Assembly (NCBI GenBank): GCA_002946415.1
Contig: NJPS01000048.1
Coordinates: 2,028,994 to 2,092,993 of the forward strand
DNA from: Rutstroemia sp. NJR-2017a BVV2
Taxonomy: Eukaryota > Ascomycota > Leotiomycetes > Helotiales > Rutstroemiaceae
DNA: 64,000 bases
Direction of reading: 5' to 3'
Shown: positions 24,366 to 36,120 of the stretch, piece by piece
Layout: each line of letters starts with the position of its first letter
Position numbering within the stretch: position 1 is the stretch's first letter
The notes under the pieces: model-generated
Database searches by the model: none
What the model was told of the DNA's origin: nothing
Seen by the model: only the letters and a program-made list of their open reading frames with translations
Position numbers and translations under genes: made by a program

Positions 24366-25560
24366 GGGAAGGTGAGAGGGGTGGGGTGAGGGGGGTTGCT
24401 GGCTGGGCTAAGGGGTGGGGTTGGCGAATCGAGATGGGGAGAGGGGGGGGGGAGGTGGGAAGACTGGAGCGGGTGGCTGGGATGCGAGGAAAAGAAAAGT
24501 TGGGCAGTTGCATGTGGCGGAATTGCAAGAAAAAATGCGGATATGGAGAAAGGGAGCAACGAAGGAAGGAAGGAACAGTGCAGAGAGTGCATTTTGGCTC
24601 GGCTTGTGCGTGTACATTTTTGCATCCGGTAATTGGAAATAGAGGTCTTGGGAAGGATAATCGAGGAACTGAAATTGTAAAAAATTGTATAAAGGTTGTT
24701 GAGCGAGTATGAGTTGAAGGGATGGAGAGTTTGAGGGGGGAGGGATATTGTGCGGGAGAGGAGGCTGTATGCATGTATGTATGTAGGTAGGGTGTTGATT
24801 GTAGCGGAGTAGGGTATGGGATGGGATTTGTATGTGTATAGATAAACGGGAATATACTTTTTTATGAGGTTGCGTGTTTTAGTGGTTGTGTGATGTTTAC
24901 TATGAGATGTGGTTGGGGATGGGAAAATAAATGCACGTGGAGACATTGGAGAGGGGTTGAGATTATTAAGATTGGGTTGGCTTGTGTGGATGTATAAGAC
25001 AGACAGACTATGAAATGCAGAGAGATAGAGATAACTGAATGTTTTGAAAGGTTTGTGCAAGGTGGGGTGGGGTGTTTGAGGTTACTTTTCACTTCTGCTT
25101 TTTGTGCTGTGGGATGAATGGATGGATTGATGGAGGGATGAGGTGAGGTGTAGAATACTAAGATGAGATCTGGGGGACGTGAGGGGTGGGATTTGAGGGG
25201 GGGTTTGAAGGGTTTGGGGGTTTGGGCTGTGGGTGCTTAGGGTGTTTGGAGTGCTTGGGGTGGTTGTTCCTATGGGAGCTTGTAAGATGAGGTGAGGTTG
25301 TGAGGTGAGGTGAGGTGAGGTGAGGTGAGGTTGTGAGGTGCAAAGATAGGATGGGAATGGGTGAAGATGGGAATGTGTAGAGGTAGAGGAGAGGTGGAGG
25401 ATGGAAAGGGAAACGGGGAGGTAGGTAGGTAGGTAGATGGGTAGGATGTTGGGGGTGGGGGAGAGGGGGTTGGAAAGAGCAATGCGGGTGAATATAATAG
25501 GGAAGAAAGTAACGGGTGAGGAGGGGGGAAGTATTGGAGGTTGGAAGTGAAAGTCTTATT
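24366..25560. repeat. G-rich, strand-skewed tract downstream of the ABCC gene
   Basis: The plus strand is extremely G/purine-rich with very few C for about 1.2 kb, with many runs of 4-8 G (for example 24445-24455 and 25197-25203). It includes a GAGGT pentamer array at about 25288-25340. All the long minus-strand frames here (Pro/Ser/His-rich) follow from this skew and are not genes. Confidence 0.65.
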
Positions 25561-28500
25561 GCTTTACAGATTGCGGCAGGATGTTTGTTATTTCGGTTGT
25601 TTATGGAGGGGGTTTGATGGTGGGAGAGGGAGAGGATGGTGGTTAAGGCGATGAAGGGTGAGCTTGGAAGGGGCTGGGATGGGGGAGTCGTTCATGAGGT
25701 GCTGTGATTCATAGGGACTTTTACTGGGAGTGGAAGGGTTGGTTCAGATGGGGAAGGAGACTAGTCGTTGGTCGGATGGCATGGGATGGGATGGACTTTT
25801 AGCTGGTTTATGGATGGTGTCGTGGATTGAGAAGTTTAGCTGCTACGCTAAAGTGGAATCGAAGCAAGGGATACATGAAATAGGTATGGTTAGGAACGGC
25901 TAATAGTGTTGCGTTGGTGAGTGATGCAGATAGGAGACAGTGAACAGAGTTTTCCCCCCTCAAGGGTACAGGGCATCCTGGTTCGTTCTTAACGTGCGAT
26001 TATATAGAAAGCAGGGTATGTATTGGATTATCTCGTTACTGATCTTCAGCTTTATCGCGACGTAATAGTGAGTGAGTGAGGAAATAAGCCATAATCCTGA
26101 ATGCGGGTAGGGACCGGTTACATGAGGATTATGTTACTACGCTTGAAGATGTCTGCGACTAAGCGGGAGGCTCACAGACTATACAAATATTAAATGTGAG
26201 ACAAACGTTTGTCAACGTCGTAACATGAGACATGCAGTTCCCAAAGTACACGACGATAGAAACCATGATTGACTTCACATGCGACCGTTGATGAAAAGAA
26301 GCCGAATGCTTCGTTGTCAATGAGAATATCCATAAGAGAGCCAGAAACCTGTGGCATGATTTGCAAAGTCGTGGTTGTACATGGTGATATAACTGCATAC
26401 AAGGTTCCAATAAAAAGCGTGACTGGAAGGCCTGGATGAATTGAAAAAAACGACAAATTCCCTTCGTCGCATGGGTGCACACGCGGAGACCACTTTTCTT
26501 AAATCGTGCGATGACTAGGTACCGTTACACTAAAGGCACTCCATCTTGTCTAAAGGTCGATTGATCGATATAAAGAGAATGATTCTTGTGCTCGAAAATA
26601 AACAAGTTGGTGAAATACATGTGTCTGGTCTTTCGTTCGTTCGTCCAATCAACCATGTAGGCCTGCGGGAATATTGATTGAATGAAGTCGAACCAAATAG
26701 TCAAAAATGAGGATCGACAATTATCCCTTCCTGCTCCTTGTATCCCAAATCGTTGTCCGACCACCGACGGTAGGGATGGAAAAAAGAAACAGGATGTTCG
26801 CGATAAAGAAAGAAAATACTGCAGACGTGAATGCGAAAAAGAGGAAGGAATTCCTTCAATCGTGATAGGAGGCGGACTCACCTCCGTTATGTAGTGCAGT
26901 GAAGGGGGGGGACAGAGGTTAGAACGCGGGGTAGTAACACCGCGACTGCAGTAGCGCAAGCGGGAAAAACAAAATATGGATAGGGAACGGTGGTCAATGG
27001 TGCTTCGATGCCTGTGCTTACAAGGATGTGAAGGAGCATAGATTGGGGTTTTCCGTCCGTGTAGTATGCGAAAAGCAGCAATTGGGGGCAGAGATGAAAG
27101 AGTAACATGGGATGGGATGATGGTTTGTGAGACACCCTGGTCGTACATAACAGCAGTGCATTGCGAGGTTGCATTCTGTGAATGTTAATGTAAATGAGGT
27201 TGTGCTGCCTGTGTTGCAGAGGGGAGATACGAGGAGGGTGTCAAGACACTGGGAAGGCTATTGATTGGTAGGCTCGAGGCAGTTCTTGCAACGGTTTCCT
27301 CAAAATTATCGGACATGCGGATGAACTGTTGGCCCCATGCTCGTCGAGTCATTAGTGTACCTCAATTTAAAAAGACAGCCACTTGGACGCTTTGCAGTTG
27401 AGAGATTGACGTTTCGCCTTTTATCCCCGTGCAAGGCGAAGAAAAGTTGTGGCCGTGTAACCGACCCTAGTATGCCGAGTATCAGGAGAAAAAGAAAAAA
27501 CAATGACGAAAGCCTTCTACATGCGTTGCGTTGCGTTGATCTAGACCTGCAGTGAAAGTCTAAAGTGCCAAGGAAGTCTAAAGAATGACAGACGAACATA
27601 GCGTGCAGTAGCGGATGTTGTGCTTATGCAACAAAACTCGGGTCTCGAGATAAAACAGTGATACTTCAGACCGCGCTTGCAGAGGAAGGTCTAGGTCACA
27701 CCAGTAGTTACTACATTGATTCTGAAGATAAGCAGCCAGAACGTACGGTCGTGGATGTGGAAATGAAGAGTGGAAACGAGGGGCTCCGTCTGACGTTGTG
27801 GTCTGTGGAACTCGGGGTGGATATGATACGGAATGACGTTCGATCACAGGAAAAGATCGACGTGGTCGTAAGCTGTGAACAAGCATAGGGGTAGACGGAC
27901 TCAGTCAATCTTTGGTTATGTGTAACGTGAGGTTGGTCCGAAGATCGAGTGCGTATGATCAACAAGGTAAAGACACGCAGATCGTATGACATAAAGTGGT
28001 TTAGGAAAGCGCGGTTATGTTTTTCCCGTTTGCCTGTGTCAGTGAGCGTGAATTCCCCCGTCAGGGAACAAGTAACTGAAGAACAAGACTTTTATGAGTA
28101 TGCAACCTATTCTTCTGATGAGATCGAGCAGAAAACGTGGAGGATGGTGATGTTGTGTTACTTGATCGTGATTTTGCGTGAGGGGAAGGAAGTCTGCTCC
28201 GGCCCTGCGTTTGCTTCAAGCGCGTAACACCATCAGCATAGTGTGATAGGGCTTCAAACGGGGTTGGGCAACTGTGGTACCTCCAAATCAGAATACCGGT
28301 AAGAACCCGAGAAGTTCGGTCGTCTTACCAAATGCGTGGCCCATTGAAGATCAGCCAAGTTGAATCAGAAGCAAGAGACACTCGTGCCGTGCACTTGAAG
28401 GATTCTTGCGTTGCAGATGTTTGGATTATGCCGCCTCAATCTGACCTGCAGTGGTCAGGATCCCAAAATGGCAGAATAACGAGGGGCTGTCGGGATAAAT

Positions 28501-28600
28501 CTGCTCAAGGCATAGCGTGTGATAACACATCGATAACAGCATAACATGTTGCGGTTGCGAAGAGGGACGGATACAGCACGGCTGGGACCACCGACCATCG
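25561..28600. other. Gene-poor DNA, about 3.0 kb
   Basis: I find no recognisable coding sequence, transposon terminus or RNA gene. The longest frame, minus-strand 26525-27148 (207 codons), is compositionally odd and matches no family I know. Confidence 0.5.
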
Positions 28601-28623
28601 ACCACCGACCACCGAGTCTCCAT

Positions 28624-28687
28624 GAGTCCAAGAGTCCAAGAGTCCAAGAGTCCAAGAGTCCAAGAGTCCAAGAGTCCAAGAGTCCAA
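28624..28687. repeat. Tandem array, 8-bp unit GAGTCCAA x 8
   Basis: Eight perfect consecutive copies of GAGTCCAA are present. The array is preceded by an imperfect ACCATCGACC/ACCACCGACC run at 28587-28615. Because 8 is not a multiple of 3, all minus-strand frames read the same repeating peptide (SWTLGLLD), which explains the spurious ORFs. Confidence 0.95.
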
Positions 28688-30933
28688 GGTAGTACGGATG
28701 TGGTCGTCGGCGGAATGAACCCAAAGGTCCAAACATCTCTTACAACCCGATGACGTCATAAAAACTATGGAAATACCGGTGACGTTGTGTAAACAGTGCT
28801 TTTGCGAAAGGAAGAACGGAACAAAATATACAGTATCCACGTGCCGTCATCTGTTTGGCTGCGCTGCCCATCGCCAGATGAGAGGTGCAGCAATTCTGTA
28901 TAAGTGGTACCGCATGGCGGAATAATTGAACAAGCGAGGAGGAATTCATGCTGCTTTTGCGGTTGCTCGATTAGGAAGCGTACCTGATCATCTGTGAGAC
29001 TCTTGCAGACCTCGGCCATTTCGGCCATTGAAAGAACAAATGATGTTCTGGTAGACGTTGCCTCTGGTCCTCATCCAAATTACTGCAGTGGCTTCAAGCA
29101 GATAAAAGTGGAAGGCAAGCTCGGAATGAGCGTGAAATTCGAAATTTGAAATTCCAAATCCCATCTGAACCGAATAACACGGATCGCCGGCAGACATAGC
29201 AAGTCATATGACAAGTTGAAGGTAAACTATCGATGGGGGTGCTTGTATCGACGGATTGTAGTTGTAATGAGAGAATAATCATCTTGTCCACTTTGGTAAC
29301 CAAGTCAAGGTAGGGGTGATTCTACTGCGTCACACGCTCTCAGCATTGAAAATCACAACCGGGCGGTGTTTGCTGAGTGCAACCTTATAGGAACTGGGCC
29401 TGACTGCGGAAAAAATAGCAACGACTTCCATGACGACCTGGCTCAAATGAAGCTTCTCAAAAGCGCACAAGTACGGGACCAATGCTTGAGCATACGACTC
29501 TTCATGCTCTTGGACATCACTGGAGTATCCTGAATGCAGTTGGTCATCGCTGGATTTACTTCTGCTTGCCTGTCGATGATCGTGAAAGAGGACAATATCT
29601 CTTTCCATCTCACGATGCGCTGCACATCATATATTACCATTGCTGGGATGGTGGGATTCTCCGAGGAATACGTGCGATTTTGATCGAGGCAATGAGGCCA
29701 TTCTTTAATCTCGTGACAAATACGGGCAAGTCCACGAACCGTGTACGCGTTTCTTCGGTCGAATCTTACCAGAAGAGGGCCACTGCCTGGAGATTCGGCA
29801 CGAAGTAAGTGCGAGGTCGGGCAGCACGACTGCACGTTTTTATGCACAACAAGCTGCAAGCAAGATGCAAACTTTTCGAGATCCGGGTCTGCAGCCGATC
29901 ATCCAAGCCAATGATCAGGCAGCCTCACGTATGAGCAGAATTCCCTTTGCAAACTTCTTGAGGAAAAAGCAAAACCATGGAGAGATCAGACGATCTCCTA
30001 CCCGCATCGGAAAGTTAAGACGGAAGTGGGTGAGGATGCGCTCGAAAACTTGGTCATTGGTTGCGGAAGTGCCGGCTTGATGCTGTGTGACTTGAATGAC
30101 CAAAGTGAAAGCAAAGCAAACGCAATGCAAACGAGAAGACGCAAGGATGCTTGAATCGGGAGGGCAGGGCATTCTGCTTGGATGAAATAGTGGGGGACGA
30201 TGGCCGGCCAGAGACGAGGGTTGGAGCCGGGCAGAAGAAAAAGGGGGATCTTCTCGATGGTGCAATCAACTGCCGAGACGTAGGAAACCTCAAATGCTTA
30301 AACGCATGCTATTTAAGGTTCTTTGGTATGTGCAAACATCGCGGGGCCAGCTGTGTGCATTTCCGTCTGCAGATGACAGATTCTGACAACGATCCGCTGT
30401 GCTGTGGAGTATATTAGGAAGGTATTATTATAATCCGTAAATAGCTGCATGTCAAGGCATGTCAAGGACTCAAGGCATGCCAAGTCATGAGGACCGCGTA
30501 TCTCCTGAGAGTACTTTTTCTGCACAGCACAACATCGGCTAATATTGTAGTTTCTGCACTTTCATGCTTGATAGACTGCTAGCTACTTTTACCTCAAACA
30601 TTAGTAATCAGGTTAGAAATAGATATAGTTAGAAAAGTTGGTTAGAACAAGTTACTAGGCATTAGGTAGTGCAAAGGAACTACTAGCGGGTCTTTCCATT
30701 AACTAGGCGAATTGCAAAGCTGATTTTAACCTGACGACATACGATCAACATAACATCACCCCAAATTATCTGCGACATTAAATTTTCTCGCTTTATGACA
30801 CCTTTATGGGCTACTCATTAAGCCAAAGGATGAACCAAAGGGTCTTATGGCTTTCCACCACAAGTCTGGGCAAGCAGCCACAGCCACAGCCAACACCAAT
30901 ACCAACAGGGCAGAATGAAAAGGTTACACAGAC
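28688..30933. other. Gene-poor DNA, about 2.2 kb
   Basis: Overlapping frames on both strands (for example 29443-29859 minus and 29482-29808 plus) have no recognisable domain. A short GTCAAGGCATG/CTCAAGGCATGCCAAG repeat occurs at about 30450-30485. Nothing else is supported. Confidence 0.5.
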
Positions 30934-30970
30934 CTGGGCATCTGGGCATCTGGGCATCTGGGCATCTGGG
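30934..30970. repeat. Tandem array, 8-bp unit CTGGGCAT x 4
   Basis: Four perfect copies of CTGGGCAT are followed by a partial fifth (CTGGG). This is the second 8-bp array in the same gene-poor stretch; its unit is unrelated to GAGTCCAA. Confidence 0.9.
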
Positions 30971-31375
30971 CCAGTAGGGCAGCTCTAGCTAGCGACTGGG
31001 GCAGCACAGCTCCTGCTGACCAGCTCAATTACTCCAGAGGCCAGTTGCTTTTCCCGCCACATGCGCTTTCGCGCCCTTGCAAGTGTCTGGCCCACGAAGT
31101 ATGCGTAAAATCGAGAATGCCTTCAAAACCATTGCGAACGGACAACGGACAACATGCAAACGACATGGAGGTAACATGCAAACAACATAAAATAATACAC
31201 ACACACACTCCGAATATTTCAATCTGATCCGATACCACCCCAAAACCGCTTTCTACGGACGGTGCCCCCACAACATCCCGCGTTTCCTCCCTACAAAGCA
31301 ATTTGCGAGTCGCGACCGAACACTCACAGCCCTCCACGCCCAAAATGGATATTTCGTCCATACGCACATAAGTGC

Positions 31376-31482
31376 ATACATACAGAGTACATGTACATAG
31401 TACATCCACCTTACATACATCCATACATCCATACATAGTACATACATAGGTACCCGTGCCCGTGCCCGTGCCCGTGCCCGTA
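31376..31482. repeat. TACATA/CATCCATA-type repeat and CCCGTG hexamer array
   Basis: Imperfect TACATA, GTACAT and CATCCATA copies (31376-31450) run into about five copies of CCCGTG (31453-31482). An (AC)n run lies just upstream at about 31197-31208. Confidence 0.85.
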
Positions 31483-32255
31483 CTAGCTTTTGCCAACCCT
31501 CCCTTTACCCTTCCCTCTCCGCATACCGGTAGAAAAAGCAAGACCTCGTAGCCTCTTACGAGATGGCTCTGACGCCACAAGACATCCCTGGACCCAGCAC
31601 TAAGCACCAAGCACCAAACAAATCGAGAAGAGAAAACTGCAAGTGTTATGATTACGGCTGCATTTGCATTCTATGCAGTAGCACTTTCTCCACCAATATT
31701 GCTCGAATACGAAGTACGAAGTACAGAACCTGCCAAAATTCAATCCGCCTGGCCGATGTACCGTGGATTCGTGGGGGAAGAAAGCGCAGACCTATCCTGA
31801 ATCCTGATAGACAGTTCTATCGTCCATGGCGCAGACTCTCTCTTCCAGTGCGGCACAGACTCCCTGTACCACCGCGTCGCTTCAAGAAGTACAGTGACAC
31901 AGGATGACAAGGTAGCTTTCAGGAGTGCTAATCTACCTCCCGTAGGTGCGATACCCCAGGAACCGTTGCGTGGTGGAGCTTTCTCCCTTGCCGCCCGTCC
32001 TCTGCAAAAAGCATGGATCGCCATCAATCAATCATGATCTTAACCTACCGTCTGAAGGCTTGAGAAGCTAGAATCCGTAGTGAGCTATCCACCCATGCGG
32101 ATGCTCCGTGCTGATCAGTCTGCTTTCTGTTTGTTGTTAAATCTAGGTCGCTGCTTGGACAAACAGCAGTCGCCCTGTGGGGTAATTAATTCTCTAGGGG
32201 AACAAACCCACCCCTCACAGTAAACTGGCTAATTGACTGTAACACAACGTCTCTT

Positions 32256-32564
32256 TCATGCTCAATGCTCAATGCTCAATGTAATGAAGCATGAAGCATA
32301 AAGCATGAAGCATGAAGCATTGAAGCAGCGTCGACTTCGCGAGCATTCGACAGCAAAACAGCAACGCAGGCCAAGGCTCCCGGTGCGCATCACAGGAACA
32401 CAACAGATGGGCCGAGTACTGAGAGAGCGAAAAAACCCCAACACTTCAACTAACCAGCAGCGAGTACCACCTACCGCCTACCACCTACTGCCTCCCACCG
32501 AACACTGATTCGAACAAACGAAGCGGACGAAGCGGACGAAGCGAATGAAGCGAATGAAGCGACT
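32256..32564. repeat. Cluster of short tandem arrays (ATGCTCA, GAAGCAT, GAAGCGGAC units)
   Basis: Three arrays lie close together: ATGCTCA copies at about 32258-32281, imperfect GAAGCAT copies at about 32284-32327, and five 9-bp copies at 32520-32564 (two GAAGCGGAC, two GAAGCGAAT, one GAAGCGACT). They are simple-sequence DNA with no coding support. Confidence 0.85.
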
Positions 32565-34070
32565 GAATCGAATAGGCCGTGATCCCATCAAGCCGACCAA
32601 CACATCGTCTTTTTGCATTTATTTGGCAGCCGATTTGGGGTTTCTGTCACACCTCTCTAGGGACCCGGCCCTTCACTATTTCTTTCTTATGCGGCCTTCC
32701 TGCTTTTATGCCGCACACTTCGGATTCATAAAAGCGCATCTTATCCATATCTCACCACCTTTTCTTCTCCCCTCCGTCTCCGTTTCCGATTCCTCCTGCC
32801 ACCTATTACACTACACTACCCTACTACCCTACTCTACACTACACTAGGTATCGACTTGCCAAGCCATATCTCATCTCCTCTGGATGTACTAGATCTGCCA
32901 TCGATAGGATCATTTTTACACATGAAAGAATTTGATCACAAAAGAACCATCCTATAGTGTTGTTACTTTTGTACCTCCACCTCCACCTCCACCACCTCCA
33001 CTGATTCACGGATACTTGCCGGTCTCACTCTAATCTCGTTTCCCCGCGCAGCATTTCCAGCTGCCGCATCTAGGGTTTGTCCATCGTGTCTAGACTCCAA
33101 AAAGCTCTTCGCATCAAACGGTCAGGGTTTAATCCTGCGAACCTACTGATCACTACTGCTGCTATCCGAAAAGCTGGGAACTTCTCAGGCGGCTGTCTCA
33201 AATCCGCCTGGGCTCGAGGAGAAAAAGCGGCAACGCAAACACGCATTCCTAGGAGACCCAGTAAAAATACGATGAACTTTTCATATCTATCTTAGCCAGG
33301 CTATTCTCCAGACGCCCTCGATTGCTACCTCCTTCTTTGCACTATATCGCGACGTCCATCTCAACAATTCCCAAGTGTCCGGAGCCACGCCCCAGCCCGA
33401 CAATCGGTCCGCAACACGGCTTACGGATTTGGGTCTCGGGAAGGAATGTTTCTTTTTCGGTCGGCACGCAATGCAAAATAATATTGCGCTCATGGTCTCA
33501 TGTTTAATCCGCGCACAACGCCTCAATCAATAATACATATGAACTATAAACCTCAGCTTTCCCCGCCGCACCAGGACTTCGCTTTGCGCTACCACTAAAC
33601 GCACGTATTCCAGCCAGATGTAAGCGCCACAAACCCTTCTCCCCACGATTATTATAGCGTTTTAAGACGATCCCCAGATACTTATATTGACGACGACCGA
33701 ACAGCCAATCCAGGTGAGATCCTTTGCGGTCTTTTCTTTTACCAGTTGCATGTTTCAGATCCCTCCTTGCAGGCTGGCGTCCCATCAGTCTATCCTCGTT
33801 CTAGACTTCAATCTCGTATTTCATACTCTGCGGAAAAATAACCACTAACTTAACAGCTGCATTCGAATGTGCTAGACATTTAAGCACTACACCTCATGCT
33901 CTTCGGATGTTGAGTCTAACTGTACCTTACCTTACCTCCCTACCCACCGATAACATCCTCAAATCTTCGTCACGTATATCATCAATACGACAGCTCGACT
34001 TCTGATTTTCGGGACTTTACCACACTGATCTGATCAGTTTCTATCCCTCCTCGTCGCTTACATCTTCAAG
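32565..34070. other. Intergenic, likely promoter and leader of the YDR124W-like gene
   Basis: ACTAC/CTACC runs lie at about 32808-32846 and a CCTCCA array at about 32972-33000. The sequence from 33900 to 34070 is pyrimidine-rich with ACCTTACCTTACCTCC, as in fungal core promoters and leaders. Frames such as 33077-33295 (+) have no recognisable domain. Confidence 0.5.
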
Positions 34071-36120
34071 ATGGTTCACGGAACCACCATGGCAATGTAT
34101 GGCCGGGAAAGCTGGTCCAATGCAGGAGCAGAAAGATCTTTCGACTGCAGCCAATCTCAACCAGAACCTCGCATCGCTGCTCCATCATCGCACCGTCCCC
34201 ACTCTCTGCCACTCGTAAGTTCTTATCGCTTCCCAGTCGGCCTGTTATCGTCCGTTAACCTGCAAATAGAGCATTGAGGAAAGCCTGCGATGTTGTGCCA
34301 GGGTTCCAGTGAAAGAATTTGCCCTAATTGCTGTGCTAGATGACGGGCAAGAAGTCACATTTACTTCCCAGAATTTGACGAGCTACCAGCCAAATATATT
34401 CTTCCCTGCTTTTAAGATCGATTTTCACAGATGTGTCCGCCGAGCTGGCCTTGATGCACCGTTCTCGAATTCTGGAGGTTTGTCATGTCGGCTTACATGC
34501 CATCTGTGAGGTCTGCGCTAACCCATCTTATGTAGTATACAGCCATGACAGTTCCTACAGCGATTTTGGATTTGAAAGTGCGCAGGGTATGCGAAAGTCT
34601 TCTAGCGGCGGATACTCAGCTATGAAACGACGTCGGAACCACAGAATGAGACAGCACACCTCCGATGAGTCTGGTGACGACTCTACGGACACGAAAAAAA
34701 CCAAACGAAATCATCGTCACTACGACTCGAATGAAGATCTTGCAATACCTATACAAGAGAAGAAGACTCAAGCACTTATAATTGGTGATACTGACGAGGT
34801 CACCAAATTATATCATCTTCGCTTCAAGGACATGCAGCAAGCTGCTTGCAAAATCATGGGAAAGGCTTTCGTAAAGCTCGTTGAGCCGCGGAAGCAAACA
34901 CACTACCCGTACACCAAAGGTGCGGAGAAAGCCCCACCATGGTGGCCCCTTACTACGGGAGAAAACCTTGTTCGCCATAAGGAACCGGATCACCTTTTAA
35001 AACCTGGTATGTGAGAATCAAAGTGTCTTGTATGTTGAGTTTGCTAAACGGGTGGCCAGAGAGAATCTCGTTGTTGGTACATATCTTGAAGATGATTATC
35101 GAACCTTACCACAACCAAGTACCTGCCGTTCAAAAATTGGGATTGAACGTGAAAAAACTTGAAGAAATTACAATGGAAGCAATGTCGAACTGGTTCAATG
35201 AAAAGGATCATCCTGAAAACGCAGCCAAACGACCATTCTTGAAAGAAATATTCAAAGTGGCCAGACACGAGGAACGCTTTAAAAATGGCGAGCTATGTAA
35301 GTTTCTATTCATTCTTATTCTTTGAACATGAAATTAACAATCACTAGCCGGCGACACGCAGATTAATGTGATGTATGGAGACAGTGGTGCAGCAGATCAA
35401 TCCGACGACGAGGAGGAGGAGGAACAACTAAAGTTAGAAGATGACGAACTACAACCTGAACTCGTTGAATCCCCAACGATCTTGACTCCTCACAGTTTGG
35501 TGTCGCCATCCATGATCCAAACTCAACAATCGGTACGACACACGGAACACGACACTTACATTCCTCCTCGAAGCGTATCAAATCGTTTCAATAACCAGGC
35601 TGAGGAGCAGTCACCATCCTATGTTAATGGATCATCATTTGTACCGCGACTCAATTTCAACGATACTTCCCCAAATGTCCAGGACCACACACAACGATCA
35701 ATGAGTGTTAACTCAATCAATATGTCACCATACCCAAACCCACAACACAGCGGGTTCAACTGGCAGGCCTCTTTCGCTAGCGCCAGCAATACCTCTCCAA
35801 CGTCAAGCTACTACACCACATCTCCTCAATCACAATCCTTCTCATCTACCGCTACCGCCTTTCAACTACCGCCGCCGAATACACAAACCGCGTTAATCTC
35901 CACTCATGGAAACAACATGCACAACAGTTTCGACGGGCTTCCAACACGACAGTTCGATACCGGAGCACACATTGGAAACCAGCTTCGGACAGGCAGTTTA
36001 GGCCACCCACACCAACTAGCATCACATCACGCCGGATATGTGGATATGTTCTCCGATGGTGCTAACTACGGCCACCACGACTCGAGTCTCAAAGATGATG
36101 CACAAATGCATCAAGGTTAA
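34071..36120 (+). CDS. YDR124W-like helical-bundle domain protein (hrmA-associated family)
   Basis: Five exons, 34071-34214, 34270-34477, 34536-35006, 35060-35296 and 35348-36120, all in phase, give about 610 aa. The domain spans roughly residues 180-330: TDEVTKLYHLRFKDMQQ, CKIMGKAFVKLVEP, TKGAEKAPPWWP, then RISLLVHILKMIIEPYH and a conserved FLKEIFKVARHEERF. This is the family formerly called DUF2841, now named after yeast YDR124W and the Aspergillus fumigatus hrmA-associated cluster protein. A short N-terminal motif, FALIAVLDDGQEVTFTSQNL, is also typical. The middle has a Lys/Arg-rich nuclear-localisation-like stretch (MKRRRNHRMRQH) and the C-terminal 250 residues are Gln/Ser/Asn-rich and probably disordered. 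Two introns interrupt the domain. A regulatory nuclear role is suggested by composition only. The exon 2-3 junction is supported by phase: the two open frames overlap and switch at 34478-34535. Confidence 0.85.

Noticed and set aside
24008..25060. 350-codon minus-strand ORF rich in Ser, Pro and His
   Set aside because: It is antisense to the last ABCC exon and the G-rich tract. Its length follows from the strand skew, not from coding.
26525..27148. 207-codon minus-strand ORF
   Set aside because: No domain, signal or splice context is recognised, and amino-acid composition follows the local base skew.
28455..28840. Minus-strand ORFs with repeated SWTLGLLD peptide
   Set aside because: They are produced by the 8-bp GAGTCCAA array, which reads open in every frame.
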